Assembly: GCA_900767025.1 (NCBI GenBank)
Contig: CAAFXS010000014.1
Location: forward strand, 62,001 to 126,000
Direction of reading: 5' to 3'
Length of the DNA stretch: 64,000 nucleotides
Source of the DNA: Clostridia bacterium
Lineage (GTDB): Bacteria > Bacillota > Clostridia > Oscillospirales > Acutalibacteraceae
The notes beneath the pieces are model-generated. The model was not told the origin of the DNA, ran no database searches, and saw only the letters and a list, made by a program, of their open reading frames with translations. Shown here in pieces: positions 51,670 through 61,393 of this stretch. The position numbers and the translations under genes were made by a program. The stretch's first letter is position 1. Each line of letters opens with the position of its first letter.

Positions 51670-52496
51670 CTTATATCCTCCTCAAAATCAATAATAACCG
51701 GCAAAAACGACAACAATGCCACTGACATATCCGCCCAAAAAGAAAGGGGTGCAGTTTTAATTATCGGGTCATAAACAAAATAGAATTTCCCCGATGCCTT
51801 TGCAAAAATCAGCACTGCAAGAAGCAGTAAAGTAATAATTAAAATAATAAAATCCGATGATGAAAATTTGTATTTGGAATAGACCGTTCTGCCCTTACCG
51901 TAGCCTCTGGCTTTCATTGAATCGGCGGTAACAATACTGTCCTCCACCGTCATTGTAACAAGCGCCGACAGATTATTTATACCCTTTTTCAGCCTGCTTT
52001 CGCCCTCATCAACAAGCTGTCTTGACTCACTGATTTCCCTTGCATTGCGGGAAAGCCTTGGAATAAAGGACAGCACCATTGAAAAAATCATTGCCGTGTT
52101 TGGCAGAAATTTGCCGAAAACGGACAAAAGCCTTTCTGCCGTAAGAACATCGCCAAAGCAGGAAAACCACACCGTAACCGCCGTAAGCATACCGCCCTGA
52201 CAAATGCCGTAAACAAGGCTTTCCAGCGTATAATTCATTTCAAACAGAGTAAAAAGAACGGTTGCTCCCCGGTGAGAAAATATAAAATTAAACAAGGCAA
52301 CAACGAGCACCAAAGGAATTACCAGCTTATATATCAGCGAGATACCCTGCCTACCTTTAAGCTTTATTTTATACGCCAGTGCCCCTGCCAGGGAAAAAGC
52401 AATTACGACAGGATTAAAGATAACGATTGTTATAAAAATCTGAAACAAAAAAAACAGGAGAGTAACCTTTGGATTAAACCTTGAAAACCTATCCAT
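51642..52496 (-). CDS. ECF transporter T component
   Basis: A 284-residue membrane coupling protein (EcfT/CbiQ-like) with four to six helices. The two cytoplasmic coupling helices carry S-M-V-L-S-F-I-P-R-L-S-R-N-A-R and a D-S-M-K-A-R-G-Y-G-K-G-R motif, the conserved A-R-G pair that docks on the ATPases. The ATG at 52496 is chosen for its AGGAGG SD. Confidence 0.9.
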   Translation of the reverse strand: MDRFSRFNPKVTLLFFLFQIFITIVIFNPVVIAFSLAGALAYKIKLKGRQGISLIYKLVIPLVLVVALFNFIFSHRGATVLFTLFEMNYTLESLVYGICQGGMLTAVTVWFSCFGDVLTAERLLSVFGKFLPNTAMIFSMVLSFIPRLSRNAREISESRQLVDEGESRLKKGINNLSALVTMTVEDSIVTADSMKARGYGKGRTVYSKYKFSSSDFIILIITLLLLAVLIFAKASGKFYFVYDPIIKTAPLSFWADMSVALLSFLPVIIDFEEDIRWYFLKRKI

Positions 52497-52531
52497 AGAA
52501 ACCTCCTGCAAAAAAGATATTCAGTTAATGA

Positions 52532-53560
52532 CTATCGTGTTCTGACCTCTTCCTTAGTCTTAAATGTGTAGCCGTAGCTATCAAGAATTTTCATTTTTTT
52601 AAGCGCCGCCTCACAGCCCTTTGACACGCAAAGCTCCGGGTGAGCAGGCACCGTTACATCAACATGCAACGCCTCACTGATAAGAGTATCAAGACCCCAC
52701 AGCTTGGCACAACCGCCTGTTAAAAGCAGACTTCCGTTTGTAATATCCGAAACAAGCTGAGGTGACGTTCTTTCAAAAAGCGCTCTTGCGGCAGCGGCAA
52801 TGCTGTCAAGCTGAGGCTTAAGGCAATCGCAGATTTCGTTGCCGGAAACCTCCACGGTTTTGGGCAGACCCGTAACGGTATCTCTGCCCTTGGCAAGAAC
52901 GGTAACATCGGTGTCGCGGTAAACTGCACAGCCTGCATTTTTCTTAATATCCTCGGCGGTACGAAGCCCGATAAGCACGCCGTGTTCATCCCTGAGATAT
53001 TTAACTATTGCACTGTCAAAGCTGTCGCCTGCTGTTTTAAGAGTTTCTGTCTGGCTCATTGAGCCCTGGCTGACAACCGCCATATCCGTTGTGCCTGCAC
53101 CCACATCAATAACAAACACACCGCTGGGGTTAACAGGCTCAACACCGCAGCCGAAGGCGGCACAAAGGCTCTCTTCAATAAGGCACACGGATTTTGCACC
53201 TGCGGTAATGAGAACGGAAATAAGAATTCTGCGTTCAACATCGGTGCTTATTGACGGAACGGAGGCAACAACTCTTGGTCTGAAAATACTTTTTTTCAGC
53301 ACCTTGTTGATAAAATACCTAACCATCTGACAGGCAAGGGAATAATTGCTGACAGCACCGTTGACTATGGGCTGAATAACCTCTATCCCCTTTGGCTCTC
53401 TGCCCTGGAGAAAATACGCCCTTTTGCCTGCATATATAACCTTTTCACTTTCGGTATCGTAAGCAATATAGGACGGCTCGTCAAGGACAACGCCCTTGCC
53501 AACCACCGATATAACAATACTTCCTGTACCTAAATCTATACCTAAATCGTAACCGAACAT
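52532..53560 (-). CDS. MreB/Mbl-like actin-fold protein
   Basis: A 342-residue bacterial actin homologue. It has the phosphate-1 loop D-L-G-I-D-L-G-T-G-S-I-V-I, the phosphate-2 motif V-F-V-I-D-V-G-A-G-T-T-D-M-A, an adenosine motif near S-L-L-L-T-G-G-C-A-K-L and the P-S-I-S-T-D-V-E-R-R segment. Several positions are less conserved than in housekeeping MreB, and mreC/mreD are not adjacent, so I take it as an accessory paralogue. It is the first gene of the operon that continues with the ECF transporter. Confidence 0.88.
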   Translation of the reverse strand: MFGYDLGIDLGTGSIVISVVGKGVVLDEPSYIAYDTESEKVIYAGKRAYFLQGREPKGIEVIQPIVNGAVSNYSLACQMVRYFINKVLKKSIFRPRVVASVPSISTDVERRILISVLITAGAKSVCLIEESLCAAFGCGVEPVNPSGVFVIDVGAGTTDMAVVSQGSMSQTETLKTAGDSFDSAIVKYLRDEHGVLIGLRTAEDIKKNAGCAVYRDTDVTVLAKGRDTVTGLPKTVEVSGNEICDCLKPQLDSIAAAARALFERTSPQLVSDITNGSLLLTGGCAKLWGLDTLISEALHVDVTVPAHPELCVSKGCEAALKKMKILDSYGYTFKTKEEVRTR

Positions 53561-53593
53561 AAATTAAAACAGTCCTTAATACATAATACATTT

Positions 53594-53622
53594 ATGTTAC
53601 TTTAAATTAACTCTGTTGTCAA
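53594..53622 (-). promoter_or_regulatory. Promoter of the MreB-like/ECF operon, overlapping the recD2 stop codon
   Basis: TTGACA at 53617-53622, 17-bp spacer, TAACAT at 53594-53599 (minus strand); the -35 contains part of the recD2 TGA. Confidence 0.65.
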
Positions 53623-53851
53623 GCACCGAAAGGGTCTGACTCGTCTTTATTGAGAAAATGCACAAGAGCACTGTAGCGCCTGCTTTTTTTATCATTGTCA
53701 ACCATTGCTCTGATTGAGCCCTGATTACCCACAATAACAAGCAGATTTTTTGCCCTTGTCAGTGCGGTGTAAAACAAATTCCTGTATGCAAGCTTTGGCG
53801 GAGTATTTATGGTGGGCAAAACCACTGCCTCAAACTCACTGCCCTGGCTTT
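53619..53851 (-). CDS. recD2: RecD2 helicase, 3' exon after the group II intron
   Basis: The C-terminal end of RecD2: read in frame from 53851 it gives K-S-Q-G-S-E-F-E-A-V-V-L-P (first codon shared with the 5' exon), then F-Y-T-A-L-T-R-A-K-N-L-L-V-I-V-G, helicase motif VI and the family C-terminus. It has no start of its own. It becomes part of a functional message only if the 2771-nt intron is spliced out; see the 5' exon entry. Confidence 0.9.
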
Positions 53852-53899
53852 ATAACGATAGGTAACTCTTTGATGTTATCTCCAAGTTTTCCCCCGTTC

Positions 53900-53933
53900 C
53901 ACACCGTACGTACACCTTTCAGCGTATACGGCG
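53900..53933 (-). ncRNA. Group II intron domain V
   Basis: A 34-nt hairpin on the minus strand begins CGCCGTAT, has the central CTGAAAG region and ends GTACGGTGTG, matching the conserved domain V layout. It is the catalytic core of the intron RNA; domain VI follows up to the 3' splice site. Confidence 0.85.
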
Positions 53934-53978
53934 TTCCATCAATAATCAAATTTTGTTATCTTAATACAAACTTACAGA

Positions 53979-55871
53979 TTATTTCGTTTTCTGCTTCTTC
54001 CACATAGTGATATGTGGAAGGTTAAGGGTTTCCCTTAACCTATTGATTTTAGTTAATTGTTTTTGATTGATATTATACAGTTGCATATAATATCTAATAG
54101 TTTCATCATTTGTGGAGTGGATTAGCACGTGCATATCTCTGTGGAGTATAATCAAGTTTTCATACTTATCAGTTCCGCCCAATTTTCTCGGAATTATATG
54201 ATGACAATGAATGTCATTTATTTCCAATTCAATGTTCAGTATGGCACATTTGCCTTTTTGAGCAGAGAATAAGGAAATTCTGTTATCTTGGTATTCAATA
54301 CTTCCAAATGATGCTTGTTTCATCAATTGTTGTATTTTCTTGATTGAGCATCCTAACGTTGCCTTCTGGTGTTTTCTTCCTTCAGGCGAGTATTCGTTTG
54401 CTTTTTGGTCAAACATACTCGGATAATTGAACTTGATATACCCGATTGGAACAATAGGGGATTGCTTGATGTATCTCATCATTTTACTTTTTCCGTATCG
54501 TTCCTGAAATTCTTTGTGGATTGTAGCATCTATCGGTTTGATAGTAGTGAATCCTTCAACTCTGTTGAACATCCTGTTACTTAACCTCTTTTGAAGTGGG
54601 TCAAGGTCAAAATATACCCTTGAAGCATATCTGTAATAGTTATGTATTCCCATAACCATTTGATTGTATATTCGAATATTTCTGACCTGCTCATCGTCGT
54701 TCTTAGGGTTTTCGATTAGCTTCAGTTGTTCGATTAGTTGATTTTCTATGCGTTTAAGTGCCTTCCGCTTTATTCTCCCAATTGCTACCCAGCTCTTTTT
54801 GGTAAATCCTTTTTGATGATAGTCTGAAGGGATTTCCTTTTTGTGAGAGACTTTGAATTCAAAGCCCAAGAAATCAGTCCATTTCCTTCTCAAGTTGGTT
54901 ATACCCGACTTTTCTGGACTTATGTCCAGATACAGTCTTTCTTTTAGCCACGCCGTAGTTGCTTCAAAAACCTTTTCCGCAGTTTTGATGTCCCTGCAAA
55001 ATATTTTGAAGTCATCTGCATATCTTACTATCCGCATTTCTTTGAGATTAGAATATCTTCTCAAGGATTGGTACATTGCGTTTGGGGCTGCATATTGATA
55101 CTTGGATGGGAATTCGACCCATTGTGAAGTAATCCACCAGTCCAACTCATTGAGATATACATTTGCAAGTAGAGGGGATAATATTCCTCCTTGTGGCGTT
55201 CCTTTGTCTGGGTATATTTTGGTTTTGTCGGGTAGTACAATAGGTGCTTTTAGCATTTCTTTAATAATGCAGATACACTTCTTGTCCTTTATCCCTAATT
55301 GCCAAAGTTGTTTGATGAGTTTATCGTGATTAACATTATCGAAAAAGCCTTTGATGTCAACATCAACAACAAAGTGCATTACTCCACAGGTAACCGTATG
55401 ACAACAGGTAGCAAACGCATTTTCCGCCGACCTAAGTGGCCTGAAACCAAAACTATATTTATAGAATTTTGCTTCCATTATCGGTTCTAACACCTGTTTG
55501 AAGCACTGTTGTACTATTCTATCTACTATGCAAGGAATACCTAATGGCCTCGTTTTAGTAGGGTCACCAGTTTTAGGGATTTCCACCCTCTTGACTGGTT
55601 TCGGTACAAACCATTGAAGTTTTGCTCTTATGGTTTTGAGGTATTGCTCTTCGGTCATATTTCCCAGATATGTAATATCTTTTCCATCTACACCGGGAGT
55701 CTTGCTACCTCCGTTTTTCTTAATGTTCCGGTATGCCATCAATATATTTTCTCTTGAATTTATATATTGCATAAGGTCGTAAAAATTTTCGCCTTTGCAA
55801 CTTCTGGCATACAACTCATCTTGTACATTAACTAAATCATAGTATTTGCTGTTACGAATTCTATCTGGCAT
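53979..55871 (-). CDS. Group II intron reverse transcriptase/maturase (LtrA-like)
   Basis: A 630-residue intron-encoded protein. The RT domain spans about residues 60-330, with D-V-D-I-K-G-F-F-D-N-V-N-H, G-T-P-Q-G-G-I-L-S-P-L-L-A-N and the catalytic R-Y-A-D-D-F. A maturase (X) domain follows, then a C-terminal HNH endonuclease with C-H-H-I-I-P-R-K-L-G-G-T-D-K-Y-E-N-L and a downstream H-x-x-x-H. All key residues appear intact, so the intron may still splice and retrohome. I prefer the third of three clustered ATGs (55871) because AAGGAG is 9 nt upstream; the first (55880) abuts the SD. Confidence 0.94.
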   Translation of the reverse strand: MPDRIRNSKYYDLVNVQDELYARSCKGENFYDLMQYINSRENILMAYRNIKKNGGSKTPGVDGKDITYLGNMTEEQYLKTIRAKLQWFVPKPVKRVEIPKTGDPTKTRPLGIPCIVDRIVQQCFKQVLEPIMEAKFYKYSFGFRPLRSAENAFATCCHTVTCGVMHFVVDVDIKGFFDNVNHDKLIKQLWQLGIKDKKCICIIKEMLKAPIVLPDKTKIYPDKGTPQGGILSPLLANVYLNELDWWITSQWVEFPSKYQYAAPNAMYQSLRRYSNLKEMRIVRYADDFKIFCRDIKTAEKVFEATTAWLKERLYLDISPEKSGITNLRRKWTDFLGFEFKVSHKKEIPSDYHQKGFTKKSWVAIGRIKRKALKRIENQLIEQLKLIENPKNDDEQVRNIRIYNQMVMGIHNYYRYASRVYFDLDPLQKRLSNRMFNRVEGFTTIKPIDATIHKEFQERYGKSKMMRYIKQSPIVPIGYIKFNYPSMFDQKANEYSPEGRKHQKATLGCSIKKIQQLMKQASFGSIEYQDNRISLFSAQKGKCAILNIELEINDIHCHHIIPRKLGGTDKYENLIILHRDMHVLIHSTNDETIRYYMQLYNINQKQLTKINRLRETLNLPHITMWKKQKTK

Positions 55872-56622
55872 AGGCATCATCTCCTTTTCATAAAGATTGG
55901 AGTATGATTTTCTTTGTCTTACTCGAAGCTATACTATATTTGTATTGAAGTTTCTTTTATTGATTATTTGACTTAGGGCTATTCCTCCATCTTCATTACA
56001 AAGACTTCATAGGTCGTGCCCCTACTCTCACCATTCTACAATAAGTTTCTATGATTACTCATAATCCCCTTATTTACACTTCTTTAGTTCCTAACAACTT
56101 CCGTGTGAATGGCTTTCCGTGTTCCTTTAAAATTATCTGTACATATATACTTAGGTGCCTTCTATACCCCCGTTGGCTCAGTGGTTGCCTGTAACAACCA
56201 CAGGTTTTTCCGCTTCACAATACGTACTAAACCATACCAACTATTTGCTTTGCAAATCTGCGATTTTCATCGCATCCAACCTGAGGAGGCGTACATTCGA
56301 AGGTTCGTCAGTCAAATTTGACATTCTCACCATATATATTTTATAGAGCCCCAGTCTATCATTTCCCATATTATTTCGGTAGTTTTTCTAACAGGCGGGT
56401 TCTAACCACTTTTGTACCAATTATACTCGACTACTTAGTTTAACTTAGGTACTCTTTCAACTGACTTCACCGAACTTTATACCTTTCACATTTTAGGCTG
56501 TGAAACGCATATCGGAGTATTAGGCAAGATATTTCAGGGCGTTACCCCATCATTCTATCTTTCATTATAAAGGTTTATGACATTTGTCATACTCGTACTT
56601 TTCATACGAGAACGCGTCATAC

Positions 56623-58615
56623 TGTGGACGGTCATTGCATAGGCAAGCTCAATTTCCTTGGCGTTTTCAAAGCTATACATAGCCTCCCTGTCATCAAACA
56701 TAACATTGATGATATCGTTTGCCCTGTCAATTTTTGTCAAAATTCCTATGTCACCGTTAAAAACACCCGTTCCGTTTTCACCGCTTTTAAACCAAGGAAC
56801 ATCATAGTTATTCTTAATCTGCATTACCTTATCGCCCTCACGGAGAATATATCCGCGGTTATGCAGCTCTGCCTTGCCCGGTGCAGGAGGGTTAAGCCTG
56901 CTCTGTAAAAGAGCATTGATATTTTCCGTGCCTGTTTCCCCTTTTCTGCTTGGGCAAAGCACCTGAATCTGTGTCATAGGGTCATAGCCGTAGCCAGCAG
57001 GAATACGGCTTGTAACAAGATTAACAATTTTTGAGGGTGCGTTATACCGTGAATCCTCGTTAAGCAGAAAGAAATCGGAATTAATATCGCTGTTGTTGAG
57101 AACAGGCATTTCGCCGTTAACAACCCTGTGAGCGTTTGAAACAATCATACTTTCCATTGCCTGACGGAAAATTTTGTCAAGGCTCACCACTCCGATTAAA
57201 CCGCTTTTTATCAAATCTGCAAGCACATTGCCTGCGCCCACAGGGGGAAGCTGGTCCTTGTCGCCAACCATAATCAAACGGCAGGAAAGCGGAAGTGCGT
57301 CAAGCAGGGCTGAAAACACCGTTACATCAACCATTGAAAGCTCGTCCACAATAACTGCATCGCAGTCAAGGGGATTGCGGATATTATGTACAAACTCCGG
57401 CTCCGTTGCGCCCTCACGGTATTCAACCTCAAGCAGTCTGTGAATGGTTTTTGCCTCGTAGCCTGTAAGCTCGGTCATTCGCTTTGCGGCTCTGCCGGTG
57501 GGCGCGGCAAGTGCAACCTCCATACCCCTGTTTTTCATCAGGCTGATTATGCCCTTTACGGTGGTTGTTTTACCCGTTCCGGGGCCGCCGGTAAGGATAA
57601 GCATACCCTTGTTAACGGCAATGCTGATGGCTTGCCTTTGCTTTTCGTCAAAGGTGATGCCGTTTGATTTTTCAAAGGCGGATATTTCCTCCGGTGCAAT
57701 TTCCTTTTGCTGTGGAGGAAACCTTAGCATAACCTGTATTCTTTCGGCAATGGACGATTCCGCTCTGTAAATATTGGGCAAAAACAAAAATTCCCTGCCG
57801 TCTATCATTTCCTGCACAAGCTGATTACCGTCAATAGCGTTATCAATAGCAATCTCCGCCTCGTCCTCACTGCATTCAAGCAGTGACATTGCAGGCTTTA
57901 AAATACTGTTTCTGGGCAAACAGGTGTGACCGTTATTAAGATTATACCTTACCACATAAACAACGCCTGCCTGACAGCGATAATCAAACACAGGACCGTC
58001 GGGAAGATTAAAGGCGATTTCATCAGCTCTGTCAAAGGTGATGCCGACACTGTCATCAACAAAAGCATATGGATTTTCCGTAATAATATCAACGGCATTT
58101 GATTTGTAAAGGCTGTAAGCGTTAAAAGCCTCCTGCTGAGTAAGACCCAAATCCGACAGCTTGTTCATAACATCACGGGCGACAAACTGCATTTTAAAAT
58201 CCTTGCTGATTTTTTTAGCTCTTTGCTTGGTGATACCCTTTATTTCCGCCAGGCGTTCAGGCTCGTTTTCAATAACATTAAAGGTGTCGGAGCCGAATTT
58301 TTCAACAATCTTTGAAGCCGTTGCCTCACGGACGCCCTTAACAATACCTGCTGACAAAAACCTAAGCATACCCGAGGCGTCGGCAGGCAGAGTCCTCTGA
58401 AGCCTTAAGGCTTTAAACTGTCGTCCGAAGGTGGGATGCATCACCCATTCGCCCTGAAAAACCACCTCTTCGCCTACGGCAACAGAGCCAAGCACGCCTA
58501 CAACGGTGACTATTTCATCACCTGCGTCAACCTCAACAACACCGAAGCCGGTAGAATCGTTACTGAATGTTATTTCTTCAATTGTACCTGTTAAATTCTC
58601 CGGCTCACGTTCCAT
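56623..58615 (-). CDS. recD2: RecD2-type DNA helicase (RecD/TraA family), 5' exon before the group II intron
   Basis: ATP-dependent 5'-3' DNA helicase of the RecD2 family. The exon gives 664 codons plus one base. N-terminal OB-like and HhH regions come first, with Walker A L-T-G-G-P-G-T-G-K-T-T-T near residue 345. Next are V-D-E-L-S-M-V-D, G-D-K-D-Q-L-P-P-V-G-A-G and the SH3-like insert E-G-D-K-V-M-Q-I-K-N-N-Y. It breaks after A-M-T-V-H, and unspliced translation would end after 22 intron-encoded residues at 56555. Joined to 53619-53851 it would give 741 residues, a normal RecD2 length. The SD ACGGAG precedes the ATG. Confidence 0.93.
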
Positions 58616-58704
58616 AAATTTCTCCGTAAAATAGATTTTATTTTTGTATTATATCACAGAAATAAGCAAATTAAAAGAGATTTGAAAAACTTGTAAGCTA
58701 CCGT

Positions 58705-59889
58705 TTAAGGCTCCTTGTAGGCAAACATTATTACCTTGTGGGTATCATTGCAGTTAAAGGATATTTCATCTGTTTTTACAATGCTTGAAAAGGGGTCAAC
58801 GCTTTTCAAAATAAAATAAATACCGCCGTTATCAATAAGCTCTGTTTTTGATTTTTCATACACCTTATCATCGGCAAATTCAAGCTCAATTGCAGGGTCG
58901 TTATTTGTAATACTTGTTTTAACCGCTTTTCTTATTCCCGAAACATCATAGCTGTCAAAATAAAGAGAACTCTCCCTAAAATAGCTTAAATCCTCCTGTG
59001 AATAATTAAGCTCTCCGTAAATGGTATCTGTTTTATGTGTAGACGAAAAGGAATCACCTGTTCTGCAAAAGAATATATGGCTGGCAAAATCACCGTTAAC
59101 ACCCTTTTCATAGCTGTCACCCCAGGTGGGGTCGCTGAAGCAGTATTCGCCGTTAACCTTTTGATAAACCCATGCGTGCTTGCTTTCACCCTCCGGGGTT
59201 ACGGCATCGCCTGTAACATAAATTGCCTGCATACCCGCCCTGTTAAGAAGATACTGATACGCCTTGGCGTATCCTGCACAAATTGCCTTGTTTTCAAGGA
59301 ACACACCCTCAATTGTTGAGTCCCTTGGTTCGATATCAATACCATCCACTGCATTATCGTCATCATATTCCGTATGGGTAACAATATAATCAAAAAAATA
59401 AACAGCTTTTTCATATTCGCTGCCTGATGCACCGGAAAGTATTTCACTGACTCTGTCCTCAATTAAAAACATTCTTTCCACAGCTTCGTCCTTTGGATAA
59501 AGATACTTGGGCTTCAGTATACCTGCGGTGCTGTATGTGCTGTCGCCCTTGGTCCAAAAAATCTCCGGGTGCTCGCTTAACATTAAACGAAAAACCTTAA
59601 AAACAGTTTCGGACTCGGGCATACTGCGAATAAAAATATTTTCTTTGTACCTGTTAACGCCGTTATATAGGGTGTTATAAATTTCCTTTTCCTCGTCATT
59701 GAGCCGAGAATACATCAGCCCCGGCTCATCCTCCGTATTTTCGGCATAAGCACTTTCCTGAACATTTTCGGAGGAGGCAAGCAGACTGTCAACCTTTTTT
59801 GTTAAGCTGTAGCCTGAATACAAATCATAGGTATATATTCCCAGGGCAATAATCAGCACGACTGAAATTACTTTAAACAGTTTTTTCAT
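58705..59889 (-). CDS. Membrane-anchored transglutaminase-like domain protein
   Basis: A 394-residue protein with an N-terminal membrane anchor or signal (about 5-24) and an extracytoplasmic transglutaminase/peptidase-like fold. The candidate catalytic triad is Cys in N-K-A-I-C-A-G-Y-A-K-A-Y, His in S-K-H-A-W-V-Y and Asp in F-S-D-P-T-W-G-D, in the right order. Such proteins may crosslink or cleave wall-associated proteins. It is divergent from the HAD gene and stands alone. Confidence 0.85.
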   Translation of the reverse strand: MKKLFKVISVVLIIALGIYTYDLYSGYSLTKKVDSLLASSENVQESAYAENTEDEPGLMYSRLNDEEKEIYNTLYNGVNRYKENIFIRSMPESETVFKVFRLMLSEHPEIFWTKGDSTYSTAGILKPKYLYPKDEAVERMFLIEDRVSEILSGASGSEYEKAVYFFDYIVTHTEYDDDNAVDGIDIEPRDSTIEGVFLENKAICAGYAKAYQYLLNRAGMQAIYVTGDAVTPEGESKHAWVYQKVNGEYCFSDPTWGDSYEKGVNGDFASHIFFCRTGDSFSSTHKTDTIYGELNYSQEDLSYFRESSLYFDSYDVSGIRKAVKTSITNNDPAIELEFADDKVYEKSKTELIDNGGIYFILKSVDPFSSIVKTDEISFNCNDTHKVIMFAYKEP

Positions 59890-60002
59890 AAAATACTCCT
59901 AAAAAAGATACATTATATTTTAACATATTTGTAGGTCATTGGTATAGATAAAATATTAAATATGTGATAAAATATTTGAAACTTAAGAAAAAGGTGAAAA
60001 TT

Positions 60003-60827
60003 ATGCCGATAAAACTTATAGCAACCGATTTAGACGGCACCCTTATGGCACCTGACCATATGACAGTTACAAGGCGGACAAAAGACGCTCTTGAGGCGGC
60101 ACATTCCCGCGGTATAAAAATAGCCATTGCCACAGGAAGACCCCTGTCGCTGACTGATTATGTTACCCAGCAAATTCCCTTTGCCGATTATGTTATCTAC
60201 GCCAACGGTGCCGGTGCTTTTGACAGGAACGCTAATAAGATTATATACGAAAATCTGATTTGTAATACTGATGCAAAGGAAATTATTAATCATTTTTTAG
60301 ATAAAAAGGTTTTCTTTGAAATATATATCGACGGAAAAAGCCACTATCAGCAGGGCACCGAGGAGCTTTTTGACAGCAAAGGCATTGATGAGAATTTTAT
60401 TGAAGAGGTTAAAAAGACAATGACGCCTCACAGCAATCTTGTTGACTATTTGGGCGATAAGGGAATTGAAAAAATCACCCTTTATTCCATTAAGGAAAAG
60501 GACTTTCCCCGTTATGAAGAATGGCTGAAAAGCTTTGGCTATGAAACCGCCAGCAGCTTTTACGGCAATCTTGAGGCCACTGCTCCCGGTGTTAACAAGG
60601 GCAGTGCTCTGACGGGAATAATGGACGAGCTTAATATTACGCCTGATGAGGTTATGTGCTTCGGCGACGCAGGAAATGATATTGATATGCTTAAGCTGGT
60701 AAAATATTCCTTTGCAATGGGCAATGCAGACGAAGACTGCAAAAAGGCCGCAAAATTCCTTGCAGGGTCAAATGCAGAGGACGGTCTTGCAGCAGCAGTT
60801 GAGGAATATGTTTTAAATAATGGATAA
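60003..60827 (+). CDS. Cof-type HAD-family phosphatase
   Basis: A 274-residue haloacid dehalogenase-type hydrolase of the Cof/YidA subfamily. Motif I is D-L-D-G-T-L near the start, motif II the T-G-R-P segment, motif III the lysine in G-V-N-K-G-S-A-L, and motif IV G-D-A-G-N-D-I-D-M-L; the C2 cap domain lies between. The ATG at 60003 follows AAGGTG. These enzymes dephosphorylate sugar phosphates or flavin-type phosphates; the substrate is unknown. Confidence 0.92.
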   Translation: MPIKLIATDLDGTLMAPDHMTVTRRTKDALEAAHSRGIKIAIATGRPLSLTDYVTQQIPFADYVIYANGAGAFDRNANKIIYENLICNTDAKEIINHFLDKKVFFEIYIDGKSHYQQGTEELFDSKGIDENFIEEVKKTMTPHSNLVDYLGDKGIEKITLYSIKEKDFPRYEEWLKSFGYETASSFYGNLEATAPGVNKGSALTGIMDELNITPDEVMCFGDAGNDIDMLKLVKYSFAMGNADEDCKKAAKFLAGSNAEDGLAAAVEEYVLNNG

Positions 60828-60848
60828 AAATTTACCATTAATACGCCC

Positions 60849-60877
60849 TTGAAAAAGCACAACCAATTTAGTATATT
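60849..60877 (+). promoter_or_regulatory. Promoter of the NuoE/NuoF-like redox operon
   Basis: TTGAAA at 60849-60854, 17-bp spacer, TATATT at 60872-60877. Confidence 0.6.
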
Positions 60878-60918
60878 ATTAATAATTTACGGCATTTATT
60901 AATCAAACGGAGGAGATT

Positions 60919-61392
60919 ATGGATAATAAAGTCAATCTTGAGCTTATTTCACCTGTGCTTGACAGCCTTGCAGGCGAAAAAGGAACTCTTATCACAATAT
61001 TGCAGAAAACCCAGGAGATTTACGGTTATCTGCCACAGGAGGCAATTTGCCTTATCAGCGAAAAAACAGGCATTGCAGAAAGCGAGATAATGGGTGTTGC
61101 AACCTTCTACACCCAGTTTCGTTTAACGCCCGTGGGCAAGTATCTGATAATGCTTTGCCAGGGCACTGCCTGTCATGTAAATTCAAGTCAGCTTATTTTG
61201 CAGACCATTAAGGATGAGCTTGGCATAGACGACGGTGAAACCACTGATGACGGTCTGTTCACTCTAAAATGCGTTGCCTGTCTTGGATGCTGCTCGCTGT
61301 CACCCGTTATGATGATTAACGAGAATACATACGGCTCGTTAACTCCCGAAAAGACAAAGAAGATTTTGAAAGAATTGAGGGAGGCTGAGTAA
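60919..61392 (+). CDS. NuoE-like [2Fe-2S] subunit of an NAD(P)H-linked hydrogenase/oxidoreductase
   Basis: A 157-residue thioredoxin-like ferredoxin subunit. The cluster cysteines appear as C-Q-G-T-A-C-H and C-V-A-C-L-G-C-C, matching the family C-x4-C...C-x3-C arrangement. The N-terminal helical part with Y-G-Y-L-P-Q-E-A and G-V-A-T-F-Y-T-Q-F is typical. It corresponds to HydC/HndA of [FeFe]-hydrogenase complexes and to NuoE. Electrons would pass to or from the flavin subunit encoded 1 nt downstream. Confidence 0.93.
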   Translation: MDNKVNLELISPVLDSLAGEKGTLITILQKTQEIYGYLPQEAICLISEKTGIAESEIMGVATFYTQFRLTPVGKYLIMLCQGTACHVNSSQLILQTIKDELGIDDGETTDDGLFTLKCVACLGCCSLSPVMMINENTYGSLTPEKTKKILKELREAE

Positions 61393-61393
61393 T

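Larger units (their letters stand above)
53852..56622 (-). mobile_element. Group II intron inserted in recD2
   Basis: A 2771-bp element in the same orientation as its host gene. It begins GTATGACGCG at 56622 and ends ...CTATCGTTAT at 53852, an AT end with an adenosine 8 nt before the 3' end suited as branch point. Domain V is recognisable at 53900-53933. The ORF in domain IV is a reverse transcriptase/maturase with an HNH endonuclease domain. About 750 bp upstream of that ORF (55872-56622) should fold as domains I-III and hold no other gene. Removing exactly this interval joins codons V-H-K-S-Q-G-S-E-F, a conserved helicase motif, in frame. Confidence 0.92.

Noticed and set aside
56555..56622. 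Reading recD2 as a frameshifted pseudogene ending at 56555
   Set aside because: The break coincides with a complete group II intron, and removal of the mapped interval restores the conserved motif in frame, so an intervening intron explains the split better than decay.
55872..56622. Possible small genes on the plus strand upstream of the intron maturase
   Set aside because: This stretch is expected to be intron RNA domains I-III; the open frames have no SD or recognisable product.
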